DNA of 64,000 bases, from assembly GCA_902494875.1 (NCBI GenBank), contig CABUUO010000002.1:62001-126000 (forward strand), in the 5' to 3' direction. The notes under the pieces were generated by a model, which saw only the letters and a list, made by a program, of their open reading frames with translations, searched no databases and was not told the origin of the DNA. Source of the DNA: an uncultured Pseudomonadota bacterium. GTDB taxonomy: Bacteria; Pseudomonadota; Alphaproteobacteria; RF32; CAG-239. Numbering within the stretch: position 1 is the first letter of the stretch; the number at the start of each line of letters is the position of its first letter. The translations under genes and the position numbers were made by a program. This document shows positions 16,217-23,385 of the stretch, one piece after another.

Positions 16217-18208
16217 ATGAGCGATTTATTTGAAACGACAACCGCGCCCGCAGTCAAGGAATACAGCGCGCAAAGCATTGAGGTTCTGGAAGGACTGGAA
16301 CCGGTCAGACACCGTCCCGGCATGTATATCGGCGGCACCGACGAAACGGCTTTGCACCACCTGGTAGCTGAAATTCTCGACAACTCCATGGACGAGGCGG
16401 TGGCCGGTTTTGCCAACCATATCGACGTGACGCTGAATGCCGATTATTCGGTTACGATTGCCGACAACGGCCGCGGCATTCCGGTAGACCCGCATCCCAA
16501 ATATCCAAATATGTCGGCTTTGGAAGTGATTATGACCATGCTGCATTCGGGCGGAAAGTTCGGCGGCGGCGCCTATAAGGTTTCCGGCGGTCTGCACGGC
16601 GTGGGCCTGTCGGTTGTCAACGCCTTGTCCGAAAAGCTGGTGGTTGAAATCGCCCGCGACAAGAAGCTTTATCGGCAGGAATATGCCAAAGGCAAGCCGC
16701 TGACGGCGCTGGAACTTGTTGGCAACGCTCCCAACCGCCGCGGCACGTCCATTACGTTTAAGCCGGATCCGGAAATCTTCGGCGTCAATTCCAACCTGTC
16801 GCCGAATCGAATTTACCGCATGGCACGCTCCAAGGCCTTTTTGTTCAAAGGAATCCTGATTAACTGGAAATGCGCGCCGGAAGTTCTGGGCGAAGGCGAA
16901 GCCACGCCGCCGGAAGCGGAGCTGCATTTTCCCAACGGACTGAAAGACTTCTTAAATTATCAAATCGGCGCCCGCACCACCATCAACCGCACCATGTTTG
17001 CCGGTGATGCCGAACTGGCCAATGACGAAGGCAAAGTCGAGTGGGCCATTACCTGGCCGGAAGACGAAAGCGGCTTTTGTTACTCTTACTGCAACACGGT
17101 TATCACGCCGCAGGGCGGAACGCATGAAATGGGCTTCAAATCCGCTCTTGTCCGCGGTCTTAAGGAATACGGCGAAATGGCCAACATCAAAAAGGCCGCC
17201 GGCATCACCGCCGAAGACTTTTTGAGCGACGCCTGCATTATGCTTTCGGTTTTTATCCGCGACCCGCAGTTTCAGGGACAAACCAAAGACAAGCTGACTT
17301 CCACCAAAGCCATTCGTCTGGTGGAACAGGCGGTTAAGGATTCTTTCGACCACTGGCTGACTTCCGACACGGAGAACGCCGGCGCTTTGCTGGAATATGT
17401 CATTGACCGTGCCGAAGCCCGCAAGAAAAAGAAAGAGGAAAAAGTACAGAGCCGCAAGACGCCGACCAAAAAACTGCGTCTGCCCGGCAAACTGGCCGAT
17501 TGTTCGCAGGCGGCGGCCGAAGGCACCGAAATCTTTATCGTTGAGGGAGATTCTGCCGGCGGGGCGGCCAAACAGGGCCGTGACCGCTTTACGCAGGCGA
17601 TTTTGCCTTTGCGCGGAAAAATCCTGAACGTGGCCAGCGCTTCTCTTGACAAGATTCTGCAAAATCAGGAAATCAAAGACATGTGCGAAGCTTTAGGCTG
17701 CGGTGTTAAGGAAAATTACAAGGAAGAGAATCTGCGTTATGAAAAAATCATCATCATGACCGATGCCGATGTTGACGGCGCGCATATCGCTTCACTGCTG
17801 ATGACTTTCTTTTACCAGCAGATGCCGAAACTGATTGAAAACGGGCATTTGTTTATCGCCACGCCGCCGTTGTATAAAATCGTGGTCGGCGCCAACAACT
17901 ATTATGCTTTGGACGATGACGACAAGGACAAAATTCTGGCCAAGGTGGTGAAAGGCAATCAAAAGCCTGACATCAGCCGCTTCAAAGGTTTGGGAGAAAT
18001 GAGCGCCCAACAGCTCAAAGAAACCACCATGGACAAGAAAAACCGGATGCTTTTGAAAGTTCTGCTGCCCAACACCAATACCGAAGAAGGCAAAGAAGAA
18101 GCTTTTGAAACGCGCCGTCAGGTCGAGCGTCTGATGGGCAAGAATCCGGAAACCCGTTTCAAATTCATTATTGAGCGTGCCAAATTCGTCGACGATTTGG
18201 ACATTTGA
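16217..18208 (+). CDS. parE: DNA topoisomerase IV subunit B
   Basis: This ATPase subunit of the decatenating type II topoisomerase has 663 residues, which fits ParE rather than the longer GyrB. GHKL motifs are AEILDNSMDEAVAG, DNGRGIPV and GGLHGVGLSVVNAL; the TOPRIM domain carries EGDSAGG and DADVDGAHI. The opening RPGMYIGGTDETALHHLVAEI and the ending AKFVDDLDI are ParE-like. GAGG precedes the ATG. No parC is adjacent. Confidence 0.93.
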   Translation: MSDLFETTTAPAVKEYSAQSIEVLEGLEPVRHRPGMYIGGTDETALHHLVAEILDNSMDEAVAGFANHIDVTLNADYSVTIADNGRGIPVDPHPKYPNMSALEVIMTMLHSGGKFGGGAYKVSGGLHGVGLSVVNALSEKLVVEIARDKKLYRQEYAKGKPLTALELVGNAPNRRGTSITFKPDPEIFGVNSNLSPNRIYRMARSKAFLFKGILINWKCAPEVLGEGEATPPEAELHFPNGLKDFLNYQIGARTTINRTMFAGDAELANDEGKVEWAITWPEDESGFCYSYCNTVITPQGGTHEMGFKSALVRGLKEYGEMANIKKAAGITAEDFLSDACIMLSVFIRDPQFQGQTKDKLTSTKAIRLVEQAVKDSFDHWLTSDTENAGALLEYVIDRAEARKKKKEEKVQSRKTPTKKLRLPGKLADCSQAAAEGTEIFIVEGDSAGGAAKQGRDRFTQAILPLRGKILNVASASLDKILQNQEIKDMCEALGCGVKENYKEENLRYEKIIIMTDADVDGAHIASLLMTFFYQQMPKLIENGHLFIATPPLYKIVVGANNYYALDDDDKDKILAKVVKGNQKPDISRFKGLGEMSAQQLKETTMDKKNRMLLKVLLPNTNTEEGKEEAFETRRQVERLMGKNPETRFKFIIERAKFVDDLDI

Positions 18209-18249
18209 GCCGGGCGGCCTCTTTATCTATAATGCAGGTTTGACACAGC

Positions 18250-18714
18250 ATGATCAGAAAAGCAACAAAGCAAGACACGGACAAGATTATGAAAATCTGG
18301 CTGGATGCCTGCGTGAAAGCACATCGTTTCATTAGCGAAGAATTTTGGAAGGCGCACATGAACGAGGTGCGCGATGTTTATCTGCCGCAGGCCGAAACCT
18401 TTGTTTATGAAGACCGCCACCAACTTAAAGGCTTTATCAGCGTGATATTGGACAACTTTATCGGCGCATTGTTCGTCGATACGGAAAACCAAAATCAGGG
18501 AATCGGCACCAAGTTGCTGGAATATGTGCGGCAAAACCGCTCTTCGCTGACCTTAAAAGTATATACACAGAACGAAAAAGCGCTGAATTTTTATCAGAAA
18601 AACGACTTTAAAATCGTTGCCGAAAAAAAAGACGAACAGACCGGCGCCGAAGAACTTATTCTGAGCTGGGCGCAGGGCTGCAAAAACAACCGCCGTCTCA
18701 AATCCGGACAATAA
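18250..18714 (+). CDS. GNAT-family N-acetyltransferase
   Basis: The 154-residue protein has the GNAT fold order: an N-terminal IRKATKQDTDKIMKIW, a central strand GALFVDTENQNQGIGTKLLEYV containing the acetyl-CoA-binding motif Q-x-x-G-I-G, and NEKALNFYQKNDFKIVAE. It resembles the YjaB/PhnO-like branch, but the acceptor is unknown. It follows parE after 41 bases and overlaps the convergent XRE gene by 17 bases at its 3' end. Confidence 0.85.
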   Translation: MIRKATKQDTDKIMKIWLDACVKAHRFISEEFWKAHMNEVRDVYLPQAETFVYEDRHQLKGFISVILDNFIGALFVDTENQNQGIGTKLLEYVRQNRSSLTLKVYTQNEKALNFYQKNDFKIVAEKKDEQTGAEELILSWAQGCKNNRRLKSGQ

Positions 18715-18919
18715 ATTTATTTTGATCTTGCAGGCGTTTGATAAAGTCAAGCGGATCAAAACCGACGGCTTCGGCAATTTTAAGAAATTCTATCAAATCC
18801 AGACGGCGCTCGCCTTTTTCATATTTGGAAACATAAGTCTGATTTACTCCCAGCTTATCAGCAACCAAAGCTGGGGAAAGCTTTGCCTTTTCCCTTTCGG
18901 CCTTCAGCATTTCACGCAT
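18698..18919 (-). CDS. XRE-family DNA-binding protein
   Basis: A 73-residue protein that is almost entirely a Cro/C1-type helix-turn-helix: LSPALVADKLGVNQTYVSKYEKGERRLDLIEFLKIAEAVG, written here as two helices around NQTYVSK. Such freestanding regulators often repress themselves or act as antitoxins; no toxin gene is adjacent. Methionines at codons 1 and 4 are both possible starts. Its 3' end overlaps that of the acetyltransferase gene on the other strand. Confidence 0.85.
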   Translation of the reverse strand: MREMLKAEREKAKLSPALVADKLGVNQTYVSKYEKGERRLDLIEFLKIAEAVGFDPLDFIKRLQDQNKFIVRI

Positions 18920-19043
18920 TTTTTAATATGCAGGAGAATAAATAGACTTTGTCATTTAGGTTCTTTTTAAAAGTTTCGCTGGACTTTGCACGCGTTTTGG
19001 CGGCGGCCGGAATGTGGAAAATGCATTTGGATGATTAAAAGTG

Positions 19044-19072
19044 TTGACAGAAGCAAAAAGTTTTTTTATATT
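19044..19072 (+). promoter_or_regulatory. Promoter of tRNA-Ala(GGC)
   Basis: TTGACA (19044-19049), 17 bases, TATATT (19067-19072). The tRNA begins 13 bases after the -10, at a normal distance for a short 5' leader. Confidence 0.85.
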
Positions 19073-19084
19073 GCGTTTGTTCTT

Positions 19085-19160
<76 letters not shown>

Positions 19161-19167
19161 ATTCCTA

Positions 19168-19194
19168 AAGCACCGCCAAGCGCGGTGCTTTTTT
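19168..19194 (+). terminator. Terminator after tRNA-Ala(GGC)
   Basis: AAAGCACCGC-CAA-GCGCGGTGCTTTTTT. It is only seven bases ahead of the next tRNA, so read-through into the second tRNA must occur or the second tRNA has its own start. Confidence 0.8.
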
Positions 19195-19200
19195 ACAAAC

Positions 19201-19276
19201 GGGGTCATAGCTCAGTTGGGAGAGCGATTGGTTCGCAATCAATAGGTCGGGAGTTCGATCCTCCCTGGCTCCACCA
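19201..19276 (+). tRNA. tRNA-Ala, anticodon CGC
   Basis: A complete 76-base cloverleaf with encoded CCA. Arms: acceptor GGGGTCA / TGGCTCC, D arm GCTCAGTTGGGAGAGC, anticodon arm ATTGG-TTCGCAA-TCAAT (one G-U), T arm GGGAG-TTCGATC-CTCCC. Positions 34-36 read CGC. Its 3' end is duplicated 212 bases downstream. Confidence 0.93.
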
Positions 19277-19383
19277 ATTTTTCAAAAGCACTGTTTCTTT
19301 CGGCAGTGCTTTTTTGTCAGCCGCTCAAACTTCGCTTAACGCTCGTTTTCCCGGGGGAGGATCACTTCGGCATCTAATTGCGC
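19262..19383 (+). repeat. Direct repeat copy 1: tRNA-Ala tail, terminator and downstream DNA
   Basis: This copy starts inside the T arm/acceptor of tRNA-Ala(CGC) (TCCCTGGCTCCACCA) and runs through the terminator to TAATTGCGC. Copy 2 at 19474-19596 differs at only about three positions. The shared sequence downstream of the terminator (GCTCAAACTTCGCTTAACG and beyond) has no coding signal. Confidence 0.9.
19285..19315 (+). terminator. Terminator after tRNA-Ala(CGC)
   Basis: AAAGCACTG-TTTCTTTCGG-CAGTGCTTTTT. The same hairpin recurs in the second repeat copy at about 19498-19528. Confidence 0.85.
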
Positions 19384-19473
19384 CGTCATTGCTTTTGCAA
19401 TCCCGTCTCAATAAGATGTTACGAAGAACTGGCAGAACCCAAACACCATACACAGGTGTTTGGGTCTTAGCGT

Positions 19474-19596
19474 TCCCTGGCTCCACCAATTTTTTAAAAG
19501 CACTGTTTCTTTCGGCAGTGCTTTTTTTGTCAGCCGCTCAAACTTCGCTTAACGCTCGTTTTCCCGGGGGAGGATCTCTTCGGCATCTAATTGCGC
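19474..19596 (+). repeat. Direct repeat copy 2: displaced tRNA-Ala 3' end with terminator
   Basis: It is a near-identical 123-base copy of 19262-19383, beginning with the last 15 bases of the tRNA including CCA but lacking the rest of the tRNA. The 90 bases between copies hold the inverted repeat ACCCAAACACC / AGGTGTTTGGGT (19437-19466). The arrangement is what a tandem duplication or a tRNA-targeted insertion and decay would leave. Confidence 0.85.
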
Positions 19597-19699
19597 TTAT
19601 TTTATCTTCCCGGTTAATCACACCCTCGCAAATTCACTCTTTTATTTTTCGCTTTAGCTCTTAATATATTTATCAGACAATAAAATAAGGAGAAAAACG

Positions 19700-20293
19700 A
19701 TGATAAAAAAACTAGTGTTTACGCTGATGATGACCGCCGCATTGCCGGTTTGGGCAGCAGACAGCGCCGTGAAACTTCCCGCTCCCGATACGCAGGGCGG
19801 CATACCTTTAATGGAGGCGATTTCGGCCCGTAAATCAACCCGGGAATTCAGCGCCAAAAAAATTGAAGACAAAGATTTGAGCAACATTTTATATGCCGCC
19901 TGGGGAATTTCGCATGACGGCAAAAGGACAATTCCAACCGCAAAAAACGAACAGGATTTGAACGTCTATGTTACCAAAAATGACGGCATCTGGAGATATG
20001 ACGCCGAAGAGCATGCCCTGAAATTTGTCAGCAATGTTAACATACAGCCATTCGTCGCTTTACAGGATTATGTCAAGGATGCGCCGCTGACGCTGATTTA
20101 CACCGGCAAAAACGCCAAAGACGCCGGTATGAATGCCGCGGCGGCATATCAGAATGTCGGCCTTTACTGTGCTTCCAAGGGATTGCACAATGTTGTCCGC
20201 GGCTATATCGACCGTGAAAAAATCGCTAAGGCGTTAAAGCTTGACGGCGAAGAGGTAATTATCAGCCAGACTGTCGGTTGGCCTTATATGTAG
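19700..20293 (+). CDS. Secreted nitroreductase-family protein
   Basis: The 197-residue product starts with a signal peptide (MIKKLVFTLMMTAALPVWAA) behind a strong AAGGAGA site. The mature part is a nitroreductase/SagB-like flavoprotein domain: EAISARKSTREFS, LSNILYAAWGISHDGKRTIPTAKNEQ, AAAAYQNVGLYCASKGLHNVVRG and a C-terminal QTVGWP. RKSTREF corresponds to the FMN phosphate-binding region. Export through Sec is unusual for an FMN enzyme, though secreted members are known from anaerobes; cofactor loading would need a periplasmic route. The natural substrate is unknown. It is monocistronic, with a terminator shared with the convergent gene. Confidence 0.85.
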   Translation: MIKKLVFTLMMTAALPVWAADSAVKLPAPDTQGGIPLMEAISARKSTREFSAKKIEDKDLSNILYAAWGISHDGKRTIPTAKNEQDLNVYVTKNDGIWRYDAEEHALKFVSNVNIQPFVALQDYVKDAPLTLIYTGKNAKDAGMNAAAAYQNVGLYCASKGLHNVVRGYIDREKIAKALKLDGEEVIISQTVGWPYM

Positions 20294-20307
20294 TTTCCCA
20301 AAAAAAC

Positions 20308-20341
20308 AAAAGCCTGATTTTAAATCAGGCTTTTGTTTTTT
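20308..20341. terminator. Bidirectional terminator
   Basis: AAAAGCCTGATTT-T-AAATCAGGCTTTT with A-run before and T-run after, between the convergent nitroreductase gene and the 20341 gene, whose stop codon touches its end. Confidence 0.9.
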
Positions 20342-21171
20342 TAACGATTTTGAGTTTGGGAAGCTAATTGCAAAAAAGTTTCCGACGACATGGTTTTATT
20401 AGCCTTAAGCTCTTTGTTTACCTCTTTTTCAATGCTGCAGTCATAGCTTTTGCAAAAAGATTTTGCCTGCTGATAGGTCTCAGTCATGAATTCAGAATCT
20501 ATCTGTGCCGCCTTGGCGGGGTTTTTCATGACAGACAGAATATCTTTGCGGAAATCCTGCGTCTCACGTTCCGCACCGGCAGCTTTAATTTTTTGTCCCA
20601 GAGACAGTCCATTATTGCCGTTTAACTCCGACACCTCCATTTGATTCGCCACCCTTTGAAGAAGTTCCGCCACATCCATCATGGCAGTATTCATAAAACC
20701 AGATATTTTTACGCCTAATCCCTCACCCAAGAGAGCCATATCATCGCCGGGTGCAGCGGTTCCGTCTTTCAAATTTTGCTTATGTTCTTCATAGCTTTGC
20801 ACAAAAGACTGACATATTTCATAATGTCCGGTTTCCATATCTTCCTTAGTATAGGAAATATCCGGACTTTTCAGGGACTGTGGAGAAATTTTATCCTGAA
20901 ACGGCGTTGATTGCGGACTGTAAGCGGCCGGACTTAAAGGCGGCATATCTTTTTCAACATTAACAGAATCGATAACAGGAGTTACAATCGGCTTATCAAC
21001 AACGGGACTGACATTCGGCGCAGTCGGCATTTCCTTTGTATCAAGCTTGGGCTGCGGTTGTTTGATACCGGCAGTTTTTCCGTCGCCGATACTTAAAGAC
21101 GCGGCCAGCATAGCTGCCACCGTACACCCTCGCAGAGCAGCCAGATTTTTTATTTCCTTCATGTCGCTCAT
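20341..21171 (-). CDS. Hypothetical protein with proline-rich N-terminal linker
   Basis: The 276-residue product has a weakly hydrophobic N-terminal segment (LRGCTVAAMLAASLSIG). A long Pro/Ser/Val-rich linker follows (residues about 35-95), then a helical C-terminal domain with paired cysteines (YEICQSF and FCKSYDCSI). AGGAGA lies eight bases before the ATG at 21171. The N terminus could be a signal peptide, or an anchor at Cys16 although the surrounding residues are a poor lipobox. No domain is recognised. It is not clearly linked to its neighbours. Confidence 0.65.
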   Translation of the reverse strand: MSDMKEIKNLAALRGCTVAAMLAASLSIGDGKTAGIKQPQPKLDTKEMPTAPNVSPVVDKPIVTPVIDSVNVEKDMPPLSPAAYSPQSTPFQDKISPQSLKSPDISYTKEDMETGHYEICQSFVQSYEEHKQNLKDGTAAPGDDMALLGEGLGVKISGFMNTAMMDVAELLQRVANQMEVSELNGNNGLSLGQKIKAAGAERETQDFRKDILSVMKNPAKAAQIDSEFMTETYQQAKSFCKSYDCSIEKEVNKELKANKTMSSETFLQLASQTQNR

Positions 21172-21283
21172 AGATTTTCTCTCCTGTTTGTTCTTATTTT
21201 ATCACAAATTTGTCTAAAAATGAACTTATTTCTCAAATAGGATATTTTTTAATTTAACTACTTATGGCTTTCGCATAAAAAAA

Positions 21284-21320
21284 TGCCCCGCTTTCCATTT
21301 ATCATAGAATCCGGGGCGAG
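21284..21320 (-). terminator. Terminator of the 21342 lipoprotein gene
   Basis: On the minus strand GCCCCG, a 21-base loop, CGGGGC, then ATTTTTTT. The loop is long, so confidence is moderate. Confidence 0.55.
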
Positions 21321-21341
21321 TTTTTGGCAGATTATACTTAC

Positions 21342-22448
21342 TTATTTTACAAAAATCTGTACTTCGGCAGAATTGGCTGCACTGCTGGTTTTGGAAGAAA
21401 GGGCAATCCTTTCCGGACCGACACCCATATCAATCATATCCTGAAAGATACGAGACGCATTGTTTTTGGCCGAAGTCTGCGCCAAAACATTGCCGTTGGA
21501 CGGCGAAACGGCCACGACTTCAAACATTACGCCGGGCTTTTTTTCAATGGCGCGGCTGACGGCCTGTTTTAAGCCATCATGATATTTGACGTCGGTCTTG
21601 TTAAACTTGGCAACAAACAAAGGCGAACCGGAAGCCGCCGCTTTGCCGCCGAAACTGCCGGCGTTTTTGTAGGCAACACCAGAAGCCAACGGAACATTGT
21701 TAACACCGTAGCTGCCGGCTTTGATGGCGCCGCTCAAATCAACAATGTAGTTGCGGGCGGTTTCGATATACTGCTGCTGACGGGCGGCATCTGAGTTAAT
21801 CTCGTTCAACAGACTGCCGATTAAAATCGAGGTCTGATTGGTTTCGTTTTCCAAAATGCGGAGCTGTCTGTGATCTTCGTCAACGGCACCGGAAACACTA
21901 TAGGCGGCGCGAATCGAATCCAGCAGATAACTGGTCATGGCCGAATCAGAGGAAACTCTGGTTGCCAGCTGATTTAAGGCTATGGTATTGGCATTCATAA
22001 CCTGAATATTGTTCTGCGCAGACTGGAGCATACCAAACATCTGCGGATTTCCCGGCGTGGTGCCGACCTGAAGTTTGGCTTCAATCGTGCCAATCAGCTT
22101 ATGATACTGCAAGGCATTGTTAATGACGGAAGCACGAATCTTCTGCAAATCCTCGTTATGTTTGCGAATGGCACTTTGCAGCTGAGCCAGTTCATTGCGG
22201 AAAGTAACTACTTTCTGGCCGACAAAAGTGCCGGTATTACCGCCCTGAGAAATTTCCAAAGGTTTGAAATTGGTAGAACCGAGTTCCGGAATATCTGCGC
22301 TTTTAACATCGGAAGAAGCCTGTGCGGAAATCTCTTCCGACGAATCCATACCTACCAGCGAAGGAAACAAGGCGTCTTGCGAATACGTGCATCCGCCGAA
22401 CGCGAATATGGATAAAGAAGCCAAGGACAGTTTGATTATGTGTTTCAT
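21342..22448 (-). CDS. Lipoprotein with coiled coil and OmpA-like C-terminal domain
   Basis: The 368-residue protein has a signal sequence ending in FGGC (Cys20), then a Ser-rich linker. Long helices rich in Gln, Asn and Leu cover roughly residues 80-230 and could form a coiled coil. The last 90 residues resemble a divergent OmpA-like domain: SPLFVAKFNKTDVKYHDGL at the start, and a helix followed by MIDMGVGPERIALSS, the place where OmpA domains have a GV-x-x-x-R-I turn. OmpA-like domains bind peptidoglycan, so a tether between membrane and wall is plausible. The Asp and Arg that contact peptidoglycan are not clearly conserved, so binding is uncertain. Confidence 0.65.
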   Translation of the reverse strand: MKHIIKLSLASLSIFAFGGCTYSQDALFPSLVGMDSSEEISAQASSDVKSADIPELGSTNFKPLEISQGGNTGTFVGQKVVTFRNELAQLQSAIRKHNEDLQKIRASVINNALQYHKLIGTIEAKLQVGTTPGNPQMFGMLQSAQNNIQVMNANTIALNQLATRVSSDSAMTSYLLDSIRAAYSVSGAVDEDHRQLRILENETNQTSILIGSLLNEINSDAARQQQYIETARNYIVDLSGAIKAGSYGVNNVPLASGVAYKNAGSFGGKAAASGSPLFVAKFNKTDVKYHDGLKQAVSRAIEKKPGVMFEVVAVSPSNGNVLAQTSAKNNASRIFQDMIDMGVGPERIALSSKTSSAANSAEVQIFVK

Positions 22449-22631
22449 TTAACAAAGTACCTTTTTTTGTGAATTTGTTTATAACTTGTTTTACAACTTC
22501 ATTATCGTTTGTAAAGAATTTTATGCAAAAAAACAAGCCATAAATAAAGCTTAATACATTAAATAATTATCTGTTGTTCAAAGAATAGGCAAAATAGATT
22601 AAAATTCTTTTAAATTTATTGAAAATTTTAC

Positions 22632-22660
22632 TTGCAAAAAAAAATAATTCGCTGTATTAA
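22632..22660 (+). promoter_or_regulatory. Promoter of tRNA-Arg(ACG)
   Basis: TTGCAA (22632-22637), 17 bases, TATTAA (22655-22660), about 27 bases before the tRNA. The surrounding 230 bases between the lipoprotein gene and the tRNA are AT-rich and hold no other gene. Confidence 0.6.
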
Positions 22661-22686
22661 AGCTCTTGTTGTTACGAGTTGATTAT

Positions 22687-22763
22687 GCGCCCGTAGCTCA
22701 ATTGGATAGAGCATCTGACTACGGATCAGAAGGTTGTAAGTTCGAATCCTGCCGGGCGCGCCA
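22687..22763 (+). tRNA. tRNA-Arg, anticodon ACG
   Basis: A 77-base tRNA with encoded CCA: acceptor GCGCCCG / CGGGCGC, D arm GCTCAATTGGATAGAGC, anticodon arm TCTGA-CTACGGA-TCAGA. Position 34 is A, normally edited to inosine by TadA to read CGU, CGC and CGA. The T stem GTAAG / CCTGC has an A-C mismatch at pair 52-62 and a U-G at 50-64. Confidence 0.93.
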
Positions 22764-22769
22764 GTTTTT

Positions 22770-22801
22770 AAAGGCTTCCTTAATCTTAAGGAAGCCTTTT
22801 T
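22770..22801 (+). terminator. Terminator after tRNA-Arg
   Basis: AAAGGCTTCCTTAA-TC-TTAAGGAAGCCTTTTT, a long perfect stem with T-tract. Confidence 0.9.
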
Positions 22802-22938
22802 CATTTAACACCCGCAGTATTCGAATCAAGGTTCGTTCTATCTCATAAGTTCGCAAAGCTCACTAACTCGCGGCGGTCACTCCACTTGTATCGCTTGATA
22901 CACTTCGTTTCTCTTGCTTTCAAGCTAACAAATTGTCA

Positions 22939-22954
22939 CCTGCCGGGCGCACCA
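22939..22954 (+). repeat. Displaced copy of the tRNA-Arg 3' end
   Basis: CCTGCCGGGCGCACCA matches the last 16 bases of tRNA-Arg (22748-22763) at 15 positions. It lies 191 bases downstream, with no tRNA body in front of it. The DNA between contains the small hairpin GTATC-GCTT-GATAC and no gene. The layout parallels that of tRNA-Ala(CGC). Confidence 0.75.
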
Positions 22955-22986
22955 TCAGGAGTTTTTTATGGTGGGAAATTTTCCGC

Positions 22987-23283
22987 CTAGACCTTTTCAC
23001 ACTGCGGATATACGCGATCCCTGATAATCAGCGTATTCTCATCACCCTTGTTCCAAAAGACTACCCCGGTGGCTTCATTTTCATATTTAGCTCCCGAGGC
23101 CGCAATCGTTTGAATCAAAAGATTATTGACGCCGTTTATTCTCAAGACCATTGAATCGCCGTTAAAGGCCTGAACAGAAACAATCTGATCTCCGCATTTC
23201 CAGTCCACATGTTTTTCCACTTCAGGCTTATGCGCGCAACCAGCCAGCAAAACCGGGAGCATCAACAGTAAAAACTTATTCAT
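22987..23283 (-). CDS. mliC: MliC-like lipoprotein (C-type lysozyme inhibitor)
   Basis: The 98-residue product has a signal sequence and lipobox LAGC (Cys16). The mature domain follows the MliC pattern: W-K-CGDQIVSVQAF, the conserved ASGAKYENE core, VVFWNKGDENTLI, and a second cysteine near the C terminus (PQCEKV) that would pair with the first. In MliC/PliC proteins the SGxxY loop enters the active site of C-type lysozyme. A role in protecting the cell wall from host lysozyme follows from family knowledge. It stands alone between the tRNA-Arg tail and dnaJ. Confidence 0.8.
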   Translation of the reverse strand: MNKFLLLMLPVLLAGCAHKPEVEKHVDWKCGDQIVSVQAFNGDSMVLRINGVNNLLIQTIAASGAKYENEATGVVFWNKGDENTLIIRDRVYPQCEKV

Positions 23284-23346
23284 ACCTTATCCTTTCCGTC
23301 CATAACTTTTACTTAGATGTATTCCTTAAACTTCAAAAATCAAGGT

Positions 23347-23380
23347 ATAAAAAAAACGCCGGTCATTGGAGACGGCGTTT
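23347..23380 (-). terminator. Terminator of dnaJ
   Basis: On the minus strand AAACGCCGTC-TCCAAT-GACCGGCGTTTTTTTT, with one unpaired base in the right arm. It follows the dnaJ stop by five bases. Confidence 0.85.
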
Positions 23381-23385
23381 GAATG

